Assembly: GCA_026936335.1 (NCBI GenBank)
Contig: JAPMXV010000057.1
Coordinates: 248,001-312,000, forward strand
DNA length: 64,000 nucleotides
Source of the DNA: Mantamonas sphyraenae
Lineage: Eukaryota > CRuMs > Mantamonadidae
Direction: 5' to 3'
Shown: positions 42,366 through 52,498 of the stretch, piece by piece
Layout: every line of letters starts with the position of its first letter
How positions within the stretch are numbered: position 1 is the stretch's first letter
Program-made: the position numbers and the translations under genes
Notes under the pieces: generated by a model
Databases searched by the model: none
What the model was told of the DNA's origin: nothing
The model's input: the letters and a program-made list of their open reading frames with translations, nothing else

Positions 42366-44110
42366 AGAACTCGTCGTCGGAGCTGTCCGAGCTGAACAGA
42401 TCGTCGTCGGAGCTGCCAACACCCTCGGGGGCGGGGGCGGCACCACCACGGAAGTTGCCGATCAGACCACGCACGCCACCGATCAGGCCACGGGCGTCGC
42501 CAAACAGGCTGCGGCCCTGGTTGAACAGGTCGCGGGCAGCCGGGAACGAGTTGCGGATGCGCTCAAACAGGTTGCCACCGCTGCTGCGGAAGTTGCGGAT
42601 GAGGTTGCCCACACCCGAGAACAGACCACGGCCACGGTTGAACAGGTCGCGACCCTGGCCGATGAGGCCGGTCACACCGTTGACAATGTTGCCCAGACGG
42701 CCGCTGCCGACAAAGCTGATAGCCTTGCGGAAGAAACCACCGATGCGGCGCAGGAAGCGGAACTGATCAAAGTCAGACACCTCCTCGTCGTCGGAGCTCG
42801 ACTCGGAGTCGAACAGGTCGTCGTCGGAGCTGCCAACACCCTCGGGGGCGGGGGCGGCACCACCACGGAAGTTGCCGATCAGACCACGCACGCCACCGAT
42901 CAGGCCACGGGCGTCGCCAAACAGGCTGCGGCCCTGGTTGAACAGGTCGCGGGCAGCCGGGAACGAGTTGCGGATGCGCTCAAACAGGTTGCCACCGCTG
43001 CTGCGGAAGTTGCGGATGAGGTTGCCCACACCCGAGAACAGACCACGGCCACGGTTGAACAGGTCGCGACCCTGGCCGATGAGGCCGGTCACACCGTTGA
43101 CAATGTTGCCCAGACGGCCGCTGCCGACAAAGCTGATAGCCTTGCGGAAGAAGCCACCGATGCGGCGCAGGAAGCGGAACTGATCAAAGTCAGACACCTC
43201 CTCGTCGTCGGAGCTCGACTCGGAGTCGAACAGGTCGTCGTCGGAGCTGCCAACACCCTCGGGGGCGGGGGCGGCGCCACCACGGAAGTTGCCGATCAGA
43301 CCACGCACGCCACCGATCAGGCCACGGGCGTCGCCAAACAGGCTGCGGCCCTGGTTGAACAGGTCGCGGGCAGCCGGGAACGAGTTGCGGATGCGCTCAA
43401 ACAGGTTGCCGCCGCTGCTGCGGAAGTTGCGGATGAGGTTGCCCACACCCGAGAACAGACCACGGCCACGGTTGAACAGGTCGCGACCCTGGCCGATGAG
43501 GCCGGTCACACCGTTGATGATGTTGCCCAGACGGCCGCTGCCGACAAAGCTGATAGCCTTGCGGAAGAAGCCACCGATGCGGCGCAGGAAGCGGAACTGA
43601 TCAAAGTCAGACACCTCCTCGTCGTCATCAGAGCTGCTCTCCTCCTCCTCGGGGCTCATGACATCCTCGTCAAACTGCAAGTGGAGGATCGCGGGTTAGC
43701 ATTAGCGCAACAGGGAGCTTGTGTGGCCGAGGGATTGGAAAAGGCTGCGTTTGGCGAGTGGCCTTTTTTCGGGTTTCTTTCCGCATCGCACCGATGGCGG
43801 ACGTGCAGGTTAAGGGCAAGGTGTGCATGCACAAGAACCAATATGGACCGGTTGGCCACAGAAAACCCCATACACTCATGGGAACATGCCGAGTCCAATC
43901 GGGCCTGTTCACGTCGGAGAGGTCGAAAACGAGTAAAAAAAGGGGGTTGTCGAAAAAGAGGGATGCAACAAAAAAGGCATCCACGACACGCACCTCGCTG
44001 GCACTGGCATCAGTGCTCATCTCGTTGTCGGAGTAGTCGCTAAAGTCACTGCTAGCAATGGCAAAGGCGCTCAGCGCAAGCAGCACCAGAATGAGAAGGC
44101 TCTTCTGCAT
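42355..44110 (-). CDS. Secreted amphipathic repeat protein A (three units)
   Basis: Exon 1 43994..44110 encodes a 39-residue signal peptide plus acidic pro-region (cleavage likely after AIA; then SSDFSDYSDNEMSTDASASE). Exon 2 42355..43674 encodes 439 residues; total 478. After an acidic start (MSPEEEESSSDDDEEVSDFD) come three almost identical 139-residue units. Each has a cationic part beginning FRFLRRIGGFFRKAISFVGS, a run of heptads starting with LF or LI (LFNRGRG, LFSGVGN, LFNQGRS, LFGDARG, LIGGVRG), a GGAAPAPEG hinge and an acidic spacer (SSDDDLFDSESSSDDEEVS). No Cys, no TM helix. The 319-nt intron shows nothing else. The family is unknown to me; extracellular polyprotein or coat protein are options. 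Paralogs: genes B and C. Confidence 0.75.
42420..43640 (-). repeat. 417-bp coding tandem repeat (3 units) in gene A
   Basis: The same landmark recurs at 42455, 42872 and 43289, exactly 417 bp apart. Only a handful of base differences (for example CCACCA versus CCGCCG, ACAATG versus ATGATG) separate the units, so they are recent or homogenised. Confidence 0.9.
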
Positions 44111-44385
44111 GGTGGTGGGATTTCGGAACGGGAAAGGGGTTTTTGGGGTTTTTGGTTGTGTGGTTCGGATGGCGCGTGCGCCATCACAACGCACTGAAGC
44201 CTGAAACCCACGTGGGCGCGATTCGAGTGAGGCATCGAGGACACGAACACGCTCATCCAACAGGGTGCAGGGTGACAGAGGAGCGGCTTCGGGGTGTCGG
44301 GCACGCAGCAATTGCAAACACCACCTCACAACGCTGAGCAACAGGAAAGACGAAAGGATGGCACACGATGTGTTTATGAAACGCT
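44111..44385. other. Intergenic region between repeat genes A and B
   Basis: 275 bp. It holds the upstream region of gene A (minus strand: ACAACCAAAAACCCC-type CA-rich leader) and the conserved 3' flank of gene B. No gene or RNA recognised. Confidence 0.5.
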
Positions 44386-46564
44386 TTACATCATGTAGAA
44401 CTCGTCGTCGGAGCTGTCCGAGCTGAACAGATCGTCGTCGGAGCTGCCAACACCAGCGGGGGCGGCGCCACCGCGCAGGTTGCCGATCAGACCACGCACG
44501 CCACCGATCAGGCCACGGGCGTCACCAAACAGGCTGCGGCCCTGGTTGAACAGGTCGCGGGCAGCCGGGAACGAGTTGCGGATGCGCTCAAACAGGTTGC
44601 CGCCGCTGCTGCGGAAGTTGCGGATGAGGTTGCCCACACCCGAGAACAGGCCACGGCCACGGTTGAACAGGTCGCGACCCTGGCCGATGAGGCCGGTCAC
44701 ACCGTTGACAATGTTGCCCAGACGGCCGCTGCCGACAAAGCTGATAGCCTTGCGGAAGAAACCACCGATGCGGCGCAGGAAGCGGAACTGATCAAAGTCA
44801 GACACCTCCTCGTCGTCGGAGCTCGACTCGGAGTCGAACAGGTCGTCGTCGGAGCTGCCGACACCCTCGGGGGCGGCGCCACCACGGAAGTTGCCGATCA
44901 GACCACGCACGCCACCGATCAGGCCACGGGCGTCACCAAACAGGCTGCGGCCCTGGTTGAACAGGTCGCGGGCAGCCGGGAACGAGTTGCGGATGCGCTC
45001 AAACAGGTTGCCGCCGCTGCTGCGGAAGTTGCGGATGAGGTTGCCCACACCCGAGAACAGACCACGGCCACGGTTGAACAGGTCGCGACCCTGGCCGATG
45101 AGGCCGGTCACACCGTTGACAATGTTGCCCAGACGGCCGCTGCTCACGAAGCCAACAGCCTTGCGCACGAATCCACCAATGCGGCGGAAGAAGCCACGGC
45201 GACGGCGTCGGCGACGGCCAAAGTCAAAGTCCTCAAGCTCCTCGTCGGAGCTGGAGCTGTCGTCGGAGCTGCCAACACCAGCGGGGGCGGCACCACCGCG
45301 CAGGTTGCCGATCAGACCACGCACGCCACCGATCAGGCCACGGGCGTCGCCAAACAGGCTGCGGCCCTGGTTGAACAGGTCACGGGCAGCCGGGAACGAG
45401 TTGCGGATGCGCTCAAACAGGTTGCCGCCGCTGCTGCGGAAGTTGCGGATGAGGTTGCCCACACCCGAGAACAGACCACGGCCACGGTTGAACAGGTCGC
45501 GACCCTGGCCGATGAGGCCGGTCACACCGTTGACAATGTTGCCCAGGCGGCCGCTGCTCACGAAGCCAACAGCCTTGCGCACGAAACCACCGATGCGGCG
45601 GAAGAAGCCACGGCGGCGGCGTCGGCGACGGCCAAAGTCAAAGTCCTCGAGCTCCTCGTCGGAGCTGCCGACACCCTCGGGGGCGGCGCCACCACGGAAG
45701 TTGCCGATCAGACCACGCACGCCACCGATCAGGCCACGGGCGTCGCCAAACAGGCTGCGGCCCTGGTTGAACAGGTCACGGGCAGCCGGGAACGAGTTGC
45801 GGATGCGCTCAAACAGGTTGCCGCCGCTGCTGCGGAAGTTGCGGATGAGGTTGCCCACACCCGAGAACAGACCACGGCCACGGTTGAACAGGTCGCGACC
45901 CTGGCCGATGAGGCCGGTCACACCGTTGACAATGTTGCCCAGGCGGCCGCTGCTCACGAAGCCAACAGCCTTGCGCACGAAACCACCGATGCGGCGGAAA
46001 AATCCACGGCGACGGCGTCGGCGACGGCCAAAGTCAAAGTCCTCGAGCTCCTCCTCGCTGGAGCTGCTCTCCTCCTCCTCCGGGCTCATGATCTCCTCCT
46101 CGAACTAAGTGCGAGGAAACGGGCACATACAGTGTGAGTGTCCAGTCTGTATACAAACATGGCTGCAACGCGTCGCGGTAGGGAAAACGCGTCCGTGTTT
46201 GCATGGTCGGACGCGCCGTTTTCCCCTCTCGCATGTTTGGGGCCCCGCACACAAGCATCCACGGCCATGCAAGGTACACAACACACTGGGTTGTGTGTGT
46301 ACACATGGTCTCCAGTGGTGCAGCCACAGGGTGTGTTTCCCATATGCGTGCATCAGCCTGGACGAGGCCCCTCACCCAAAGGTGCGAGAAAAAAAAAGGG
46401 CTCTCGGCCCCGAATTTTGCCAAAAAGGCCACCGCAGAAAAACCTACCTCGCTGGCACTGGCATCAGTGCTCATCTCGCTCTCAGAGTTGTCGCTGTAGT
46501 CGCTGCTAGCGATAGCGAACACGCTCAGCGCAAGCAGGACCAGAAGGAACAGGCTTCTCTGCAT
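44386..46564 (-). CDS. Secreted amphipathic repeat protein B (four units)
   Basis: Exon 1 46448..46564 (signal peptide MQRSLFLLVLLALSVFAIA plus acidic pro-region) and exon 2 44386..46104 give 611 residues; the 343-nt intron shows nothing further. After FEEEIMSPEEEE come four units. The first three open with DFDFGRRRRRRRGFFRRIGG and a VRKAVGFVSSGRLGN core; the fourth uses the DQFRFLRRIGGFFRKAISF form seen in gene A. All continue with the same LF/LI heptads and end in acidic Ser/Asp/Glu spacers of varied length. The run of seven Arg is a potential subtilisin/furin-like processing site, which would release cationic peptides from acidic spacers. The gene lies in tandem with A (275 bp between) and is divergent from the EDEM gene. 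Confidence 0.75.
44440..46080 (-). repeat. 396-414-bp coding tandem repeat (4 units) in gene B
   Basis: The landmark recurs at 44480, 44891, 45305 and 45701 (spacings 411, 414 and 396 bp). Length differences fall in the acidic spacer; the cationic core is almost invariant and nearly identical to genes A and C. Confidence 0.9.
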
Positions 46565-46733
46565 GGTGAAGGGTTGGTTTTTTTTTGGGTTTGTGTGCCT
46601 GCGAGGGCGCTGGCGCATTGTTTTCTCCCCGACCCAAACGGCTTCCACATCCCACAGCAGGAAGTGACACTGGACACGCTGCTCGTCAGACCTCGTGCAC
46701 TCACTCACACATGCGCGCACTGGTCCAGCCCTG
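46565..46733. promoter_or_regulatory. Divergent promoter, repeat gene B / EDEM-like
   Basis: 169 bp. On the gene B side the minus-strand leader is CA-rich with an A9 run (ACCCAAAAAAAAACCAACC). A decoy ATG at 46711 opens an 8-codon frame upstream of the EDEM start. Confidence 0.35.
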
Positions 46734-48519
46734 ATGCCCCGGTGGACGTTCCTGCCCCTCTGCTTGGTGCTTGTCTTTGTCGCTGCACCCTCGTGCGCTC
46801 AGGGCCAACCCAACCAGCATCATGTCCTGGCAAGCCCGTTCCAGGGCGTGTCTGTAGTTGGCAGCGCCGAACGAGCCCAGCTCAGGTCCGTCGCCGCGCT
46901 TTCCCCGCTCTCCAGCCATTGCTCCGTGCCTCCCACCTGCTCACGACCCTCCTTCATCCAACACAGAGACCAAGTCAAGAGCATCTTTGAACACGCGTAC
47001 TCGTCTTACATGCGCTATGGCTTTCCCCACGACGATCTTCGCCCGCTCACCTGCTCAGGGTCTGACCAATACGGCGGCCTCTACCTCACGCTCATCGACT
47101 CTTTGGATGCTCTCTGGATATTTGGTCAGCACGAAGAGTTCGAAAAGCAGGTTCTTTGGCTCATCGACAACTACTCTCTCGACAAGGACGTCAATGTGTC
47201 CGTGTTTGGTACGTGGCACTTCCCGCGCCCTCTTTCTTCTTTTACACGCACACATACTCACACTTGACGTTGTTCCATACCTCTCCGTTTACACCTTTGG
47301 CCTTGCAGAAACAAACATCCGCGTCCTGGGAGGCTTGCTGTCCGCCCACCTCATTGTCGCCGATTCCCGCAACAACCTCACCATCACCGCCTCGTACGAC
47401 AACCAGCTTCTCAATCTCACGCTCGACCTCGCCGATCGCATCCTTCCTGCCTTTGACACCCCGACAGGCATCCCGTATGGCACCGTCAACCTACGCCACG
47501 GTGTCCCTCCGGGCGAGACAACGATCACCTCCACAGCCGGCGGTGGTACCTTTGTCCTCGAGTGGGGATTGTTGTCACGTCTCACAGGCGACCCCGTGTA
47601 CGAAGCGGCGGCACGCAATGCCCTCCGAGGCCTCTGGCAGCGTCGTTCTAAACTCGGCCTCCTGGGCAACCACATCGATATCTTCTCCGGCGACTGGACC
47701 CACCAGGATGCAGGGATTGGTGCAAGCGTCGACTCGTTTTATGAATACCTTCTGAAGGCCGCCCTCATGTTTGGCGACGAAGAATACCTGGACATTTTCC
47801 ATGAGGGCTACGAGGCCGTCAACACGCATCTCAAGCGTGACGCTTGGTATCTCGACGTCCACATGGCAAAGGGCATCATTGTGTGGCCCGTGTACAACTC
47901 GCTGCAGTCTTTCTGGCCTGGTCTGCAAACCATGTACGGAGACGTAGGCAACGCCTCGCGCAGCCTCACTGCCTTTTACTCCGTGTGGCGCAAGTACGGC
48001 TTTGTGCCCGAGGGGTTCAATTTGGTCAACAACCACATCCAACCGGGCCAAACCAGCTATCCACTGCGTCCAGAGATTGCAGAGAGCGCATACTACCTCT
48101 ACCAGGTGAGCAGCGACCCGTGGTGGCTGGCTGTGGGCAGGGACATGGTGCGATCCATCCAAGTGCATTCTTTGCGCACCTGCGGCTACGCCACCGTCGA
48201 GGATGTCGAACGACACGTCCTCAAAGACCACATGGAGAGCTTCTTTCTTTCCGAGACACTCAAGTATCTCTACCTGTTGTTTGACCAAGACAACACCGTA
48301 CACAAGCGCCAGTACGTGTTCAATACCGAAGGTCACATCCTGCCCATGTACATTGTTGGCCAAGACAAGCTGGACGGCATCGCAGGAGCCCCAGCAAACG
48401 GCCCCTTCCAGGTCTGGAACGATGGCAAACAATTGGTCGGCGGCACTGCTCCGCCGTCGTATCTGCAGCGCATGCGTTTCATGGACCTGGCGTTTGGCAA
48501 CATGCCCACTCCCAATTGA
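46734..48519 (+). CDS. EDEM-like GH47 alpha-mannosidase family protein
   Basis: Exons 46734..46885, 46967..47208 and 47309..48519 give 534 residues. A signal peptide (FLPLCLVLVFVAAPSCAQG) is followed by an (alpha/alpha)7 GH47 domain. Landmarks are RDQVKSIFEHAYSSYMRYGF, GGLYLTLIDSLDALWIFG, DKDVNVSVFETNIRVLGGLL, DSFYEYLLKAALMFG and EGHILPM near the C terminus. Sequence and length fit EDEM2-like ER proteins that trim mannose and mark misfolded glycoproteins for degradation. The first intron is 81 nt and keeps frame if retained, but splicing restores the conserved AQLRDQVKSIF, so it is favoured. No KDEL-type signal. Convergent with the NTPase gene (23 bp). Confidence 0.87.
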
Positions 48520-48542
48520 GGAGTGAGTCCCCGTGGGGGCTT

Positions 48543-50049
48543 CTATGGTCGGTCGACATCCTCGTCGCCGTCACCGTCTCTCCCGGGCACCAATTTGTCC
48601 AGCCACATGCGGTCTGCCTGCACCATGGACATGGCGTTCAGCATGCGCGCACTGGTGGGCACAATGACCGCCTGGCTGAGATGGCGGCTGGAAAACTCTT
48701 GGGCCATCAGAAGCTCCTCCGTGCGCGGGCTGTTGTACTCAAGCACGTGCACCCATCCACACGCAACCATATGGTCCAGCAAATCTGTGGCCACAACGGG
48801 TTGCGATGGCTCTCCGCCTGGCGCGTCTTTCTGTAGCTGTTGCACGAGTGAATGAAACACCGACTCTGGGAGCACCCCATGAAACTCCACCATCGCCTGC
48901 ACCACGGCACTCATCAGGGTGCCCAGCCACGGAACTCCCATGTTCACACTGTCACGCTGTGCCGTGTTTGCGCCATGCCACAGGGTGCGCAGCGGCTGCT
49001 GCAGCAGGATGGTCACGAGTTCGTCTGGCGGCGTCAACTCCAGCACCAGGTTCGCCGCCAGCTGCAAATCCTGGATACGACCCCCCACCAGTCGTACACA
49101 CAGGTTTTTCAGGTCTTTCAGACCTCGCAGGGAGACATGCTTGGACAGCAGCGTCTCCACATAAGCCATTGCCTCCTCGTCCGTCGCGTCGTCCAAGCTC
49201 ACCACGCGGTGTTCATGCACAGTCGCACGCACAAGACGCGACGCGTCGTGTCTTCCACTTACCAACCACGGGCTGGCCACCCCACGCTTGGCAACGTCGT
49301 CTGCCCACCTCAGCAGCGTTGTTCGCGTATTGGGCTCACCCAGCACGTCATCCACACTGTCAAACACCACCACGGGTGCATGGTGAACCCCCCTTTCCAA
49401 TCTTACCACCAAGTGCTGCTGCAGGGAGGAAAGACACTGCCTGAGCATGGTACGGCGCAGCGCAGAGGGATCCGTGTTTGCCAGTCTGTGCAGGGCTTCC
49501 TGCATGTCGTAGGAAGCACGAATCCACCAAGGAAGCAGAAACAATGCGTCATCCAGCTGCTGGGCCACAGGACCCTCACTTATAGGCACATACAGCAAGT
49601 TTCTCGATGGACACACGCTGCGCACCAAGCTCGTCTTGCCAACACCGTGGACGCCAGTCAGCAGTGTGACACGACGCTGCGGCTCGCTTTCCAGATTCCA
49701 CATCAATGTGGTGCGCGCCTTTCCATACGATGTAACGTCTGAGCGCTCGACAATAGCCCCAGGAGATTCAAACTCGGCAGTGCTCGCCGGCACTTCCTTC
49801 GCTTCCGAGACAGGGAACCTGGGGGGTTGCGAGCCCCGAGGTCCAACCAACTGCACCTGGGCACGCTCTATGGCCGCCTCAATGCGGTCGTACCGGCTTC
49901 GTTCTTCCACCAACCCTGCCGCAACACCCGTCGCACCCTGCAGGACCCGTGTCAGCCACCATCCACTGAACCACTGAATGTACACATGGCAGGTGGCACA
50001 TCAACCCCAAACCTACCAGGAGCACGATCGACTTGACGAAACGACTCAT
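48543..50049 (-). CDS. Membrane-anchored P-loop NTPase of unknown family
   Basis: Exon 1 50017..50049 (11 codons) and exon 2 48543..49973 give 487 residues; the intron is only 43 nt, the shortest inferred here, so the 5' end is tentative. The N terminus is hydrophobic (KSIVLLWFSGWWLTRVLQGA), a possible mitochondrial or ER anchor. A Walker A motif (GVHGVGKTS, about residue 112) follows, then Walker B-like VVVFDSVDDV and a sensor-like SGRHD, then a helical C-terminal half. The layout recalls STAND/AAA_16 or mitochondrial YME2-type ATPases, but I cannot place it. Its predicted start codon overlaps that of the divergent SNM1 gene. Confidence 0.55.
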
Positions 50050-52492
50050 GGCTTGCGCTGCGTGTGGCAGTTCAAAACTTTCCTTTGACTTGGTCGGCAT
50101 GGAGGCACCTGTGGTCAACGTGTTTCTGGACAGAAATGATGACGACGACGACGACGACGACGACGATGATGATGATCAGGACGAAGGTGTGGATGAAGGC
50201 ATTGTGAATGATGTCCAGGACCAGCCGGCAGTTGCCGCAGAGATTGCAAATCACGAGATGCACGCGGCTGCACACAGAGCACAACAAGAAGCGCAGGGGG
50301 GCCGAGGAGCCACGCACGCATACAAACAACCACAAAATGAGCGCTACCACACGTATGCCGCCAAAGAGGCTCAGGGAGGTGACAGGAGAGCGCATGGGCA
50401 GAAACGGGAACTGGAGCGAGAACTCTCGCGCGATGATGAGGAAGGGCAGGCGCAGCAAGACCAGAAGCGAAGCAGGTCCTGGTACGATGAACAGGTGCAG
50501 CGCATGCGTAAGGAAAACAGCATGAATGCGGGCAACAACACCTACTACCCCGGGGGTGACACGGGTGACCGATCTGTGCCCAAGCCGAAGCTTGTGCCAG
50601 GCACCACCTTCCTTGTCGACGGCTTTCGCCACAAGAGTGACCAGTACGACACCTACTTCCTCACCCACTTCCACTCAGACCACTACACAGGGCTCAGCAG
50701 CGGCTTTGCATACGGTCTTATTTGTAGGTGTTGCCTGTGCTGCGTGTGGTGGTGTGCTTGGTTTCCTGAAGTCCAGCCCGCACACGCGTCATCGCCGCTC
50801 TGCCCCTCTGCTGACAAACACCTCTGCATGGCCTCCCTCTCTGCAGACTGTACACAGATTACCGCCAACCTGGTGCTGCTGCGTCTTGGAGTACGCCATG
50901 AACGGCTCCGCGTGCTTCCGCTGGAAACGCCCTCACGGGTAAAGAACACCACCGTCACGTTCATGGACGCCAACCACTGCCCAGGCGCAGTCATCATCTT
51001 GTTTGAGCACGACGACGGCAGCAAGTACCTTCATTGTGGCGACATGCGCTACGACGCAAGCTTCAAGCTGTACAGGCCGCTGCAAGGCGTCAAACTGGAC
51101 GCCCTGTACCTGGACACGACGTACTGCAACCCTCGCCACGTGTTCCCGCCCCAGCAACAAGTCATTGACACAGTGGCCGACTACGTGGAGCGTCGTGCCG
51201 CAGCAGACAAGAGCACCGTGTTTGTGTTTGGGACGTACTTGATCGGCAAGGAGCGCATCTTTCTCGCCTGTGCGAAACGCCTGGGCTGCAAGGTATGCGT
51301 GGAGGACACGAAAGTGCCCTTGCTGCGTGCCATGGGCTACGATATGTCACTTTTCACACATGACCCCGCTTCGACTCCCGTGCACGTCGGGCGTCTCGGC
51401 GGAGTCAGCGTGCCACGTCTGCAGGAGCTGTTGGCCATGTTGCCTCAGTACGACCGCATCGTTGGTGTCTCACCCACAGGTTGGAACTATGCACGGCTGG
51501 GAAAGAACAAAAAGACCGGCTTTGCCGTCCAGGAGGCCGGCAATGTCACTGTGCTCCGCGTGCCCTACAGCGAGCACAGCAGCTACAACGAACTGCAAGA
51601 GTGGGTCGACTACCTGCGCCCGAAAAAGATCGTGCCCACTGTGAACTACAGCAAGGAGAAGGAGGTGCAGCGTCAGATTCGGTGCTTTGCAGGGCTCATC
51701 GATGACAGCCAGAACACAAGCACCCTCATGCCCTTTCTCAGCCGTGCACGCGGCGGCAAGACCTCCTCCTCGTCCTCCTCGTCCTCCGCATCCGCTTCAG
51801 CCTCTTCTTCCTCGTCTGTACCCGTCGCTGCCGCCTCATCGTTCTCGTCCACGGGCTCGGAGGCATCCTTCATGTCCGTCGATGAGAACGCCCAACAGCC
51901 TGACGCCAAACCAGAGCCCGAGGTGACTGAGACTGGTGGGACCGAGCGTCAAGTCGAGGAGAATGTCGACATGGGCAGTGTCAATGTCGCAGAACAGCGC
52001 AGGCTGCTGAGCATGTACGAATCAAAGGCGCAGGCGAGCACCAAAGTCGACCCCAAACCCAAATCCAACACGAAGCAATCCGACACTCCGGCCGCCTCTG
52101 CACACGCATCCATGTTTGCTGCTGCGTTCAAGAAGAAAGAGCAGAGGAAGGATGCCACATTCTCACTGTTGGACGTCAATATTAGCGAGCAGCGCCACTT
52201 GCTCCATCTCATGGAGGTCAAGAAACGGGAACGAGACCGAGCTGCTGCCGCGGCTGCGTCCTCCTCGTCCTCCAACAACCGCACAGCAAATGATGGCGCA
52301 AAAACCTCCAAGAATGAGTCGCAGCCAAGCACAAGCGATCAGATGGAGAGTGTGGTGGACACGACTGGTTTGCGCGCCGAGGATGACGAGGACGACTTCC
52401 AAGACGACATGGAGGTGGAGAAATCGCCAAAGGAGCGACAGCCGCGCCGACGCATGCACCCTGCACCTCGGCGACGCACGAGCAAAAGGTAG
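50048..52492 (+). CDS. SNM1/PSO2-type DNA repair nuclease (DCLRE1 family)
   Basis: Exons 50048..50723 and 50847..52492 give 773 residues. The metallo-beta-lactamase motif 2 is THFHSDHYTGL, with later metal ligands in DANHCPGAV and HCGDMRY. The beta-CASP part has VFVFGTYLIGKERIFLACAK and PYSEHSSYNEL. This fits 5' exonucleases of the SNM1A/PSO2 group that process DNA interstrand crosslinks. The N terminus is acidic with a 15-residue Asp run; the start could instead be the ATG at 50099. The long C-terminal tail is Ser-rich and holds two similar helical motifs (VNVAEQRRLLSMYESKAQ and VNISEQRHLLHLMEVKKR). The 123-nt intron has no in-frame stop, so retention would insert 41 residues. Confidence 0.87.
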   Translation: MACAACGSSKLSFDLVGMEAPVVNVFLDRNDDDDDDDDDDDDDQDEGVDEGIVNDVQDQPAVAAEIANHEMHAAAHRAQQEAQGGRGATHAYKQPQNERYHTYAAKEAQGGDRRAHGQKRELERELSRDDEEGQAQQDQKRSRSWYDEQVQRMRKENSMNAGNNTYYPGGDTGDRSVPKPKLVPGTTFLVDGFRHKSDQYDTYFLTHFHSDHYTGLSSGFAYGLICRCCLCCVWWCAWFPEVQPAHASSPLCPSADKHLCMASLSADCTQITANLVLLRLGVRHERLRVLPLETPSRVKNTTVTFMDANHCPGAVIILFEHDDGSKYLHCGDMRYDASFKLYRPLQGVKLDALYLDTTYCNPRHVFPPQQQVIDTVADYVERRAAADKSTVFVFGTYLIGKERIFLACAKRLGCKVCVEDTKVPLLRAMGYDMSLFTHDPASTPVHVGRLGGVSVPRLQELLAMLPQYDRIVGVSPTGWNYARLGKNKKTGFAVQEAGNVTVLRVPYSEHSSYNELQEWVDYLRPKKIVPTVNYSKEKEVQRQIRCFAGLIDDSQNTSTLMPFLSRARGGKTSSSSSSSSASASASSSSSVPVAAASSFSSTGSEASFMSVDENAQQPDAKPEPEVTETGGTERQVEENVDMGSVNVAEQRRLLSMYESKAQASTKVDPKPKSNTKQSDTPAASAHASMFAAAFKKKEQRKDATFSLLDVNISEQRHLLHLMEVKKRERDRAAAAAASSSSSNNRTANDGAKTSKNESQPSTSDQMESVVDTTGLRAEDDEDDFQDDMEVEKSPKERQPRRRMHPAPRRRTSKR

Positions 52493-52498
52493 AACCAT

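Noticed and set aside
42420-46080. CRISPR-like regular repeats
   Set aside because: Spacing is about 400 bp, and the repeats are coding and near-identical throughout, with no short spacers.
44891-46108. Arg/Pro-rich plus-strand frame opposite repeat gene B
   Set aside because: Reverse complement of the 417-bp units. The minus-strand reading has a signal peptide and splice sites; the plus reading has none.
46711-46733. Upstream ATG at 46711 as the EDEM start
   Set aside because: The frame ends after 7 codons. The ATG at 46734 gives a signal peptide in frame with GH47.
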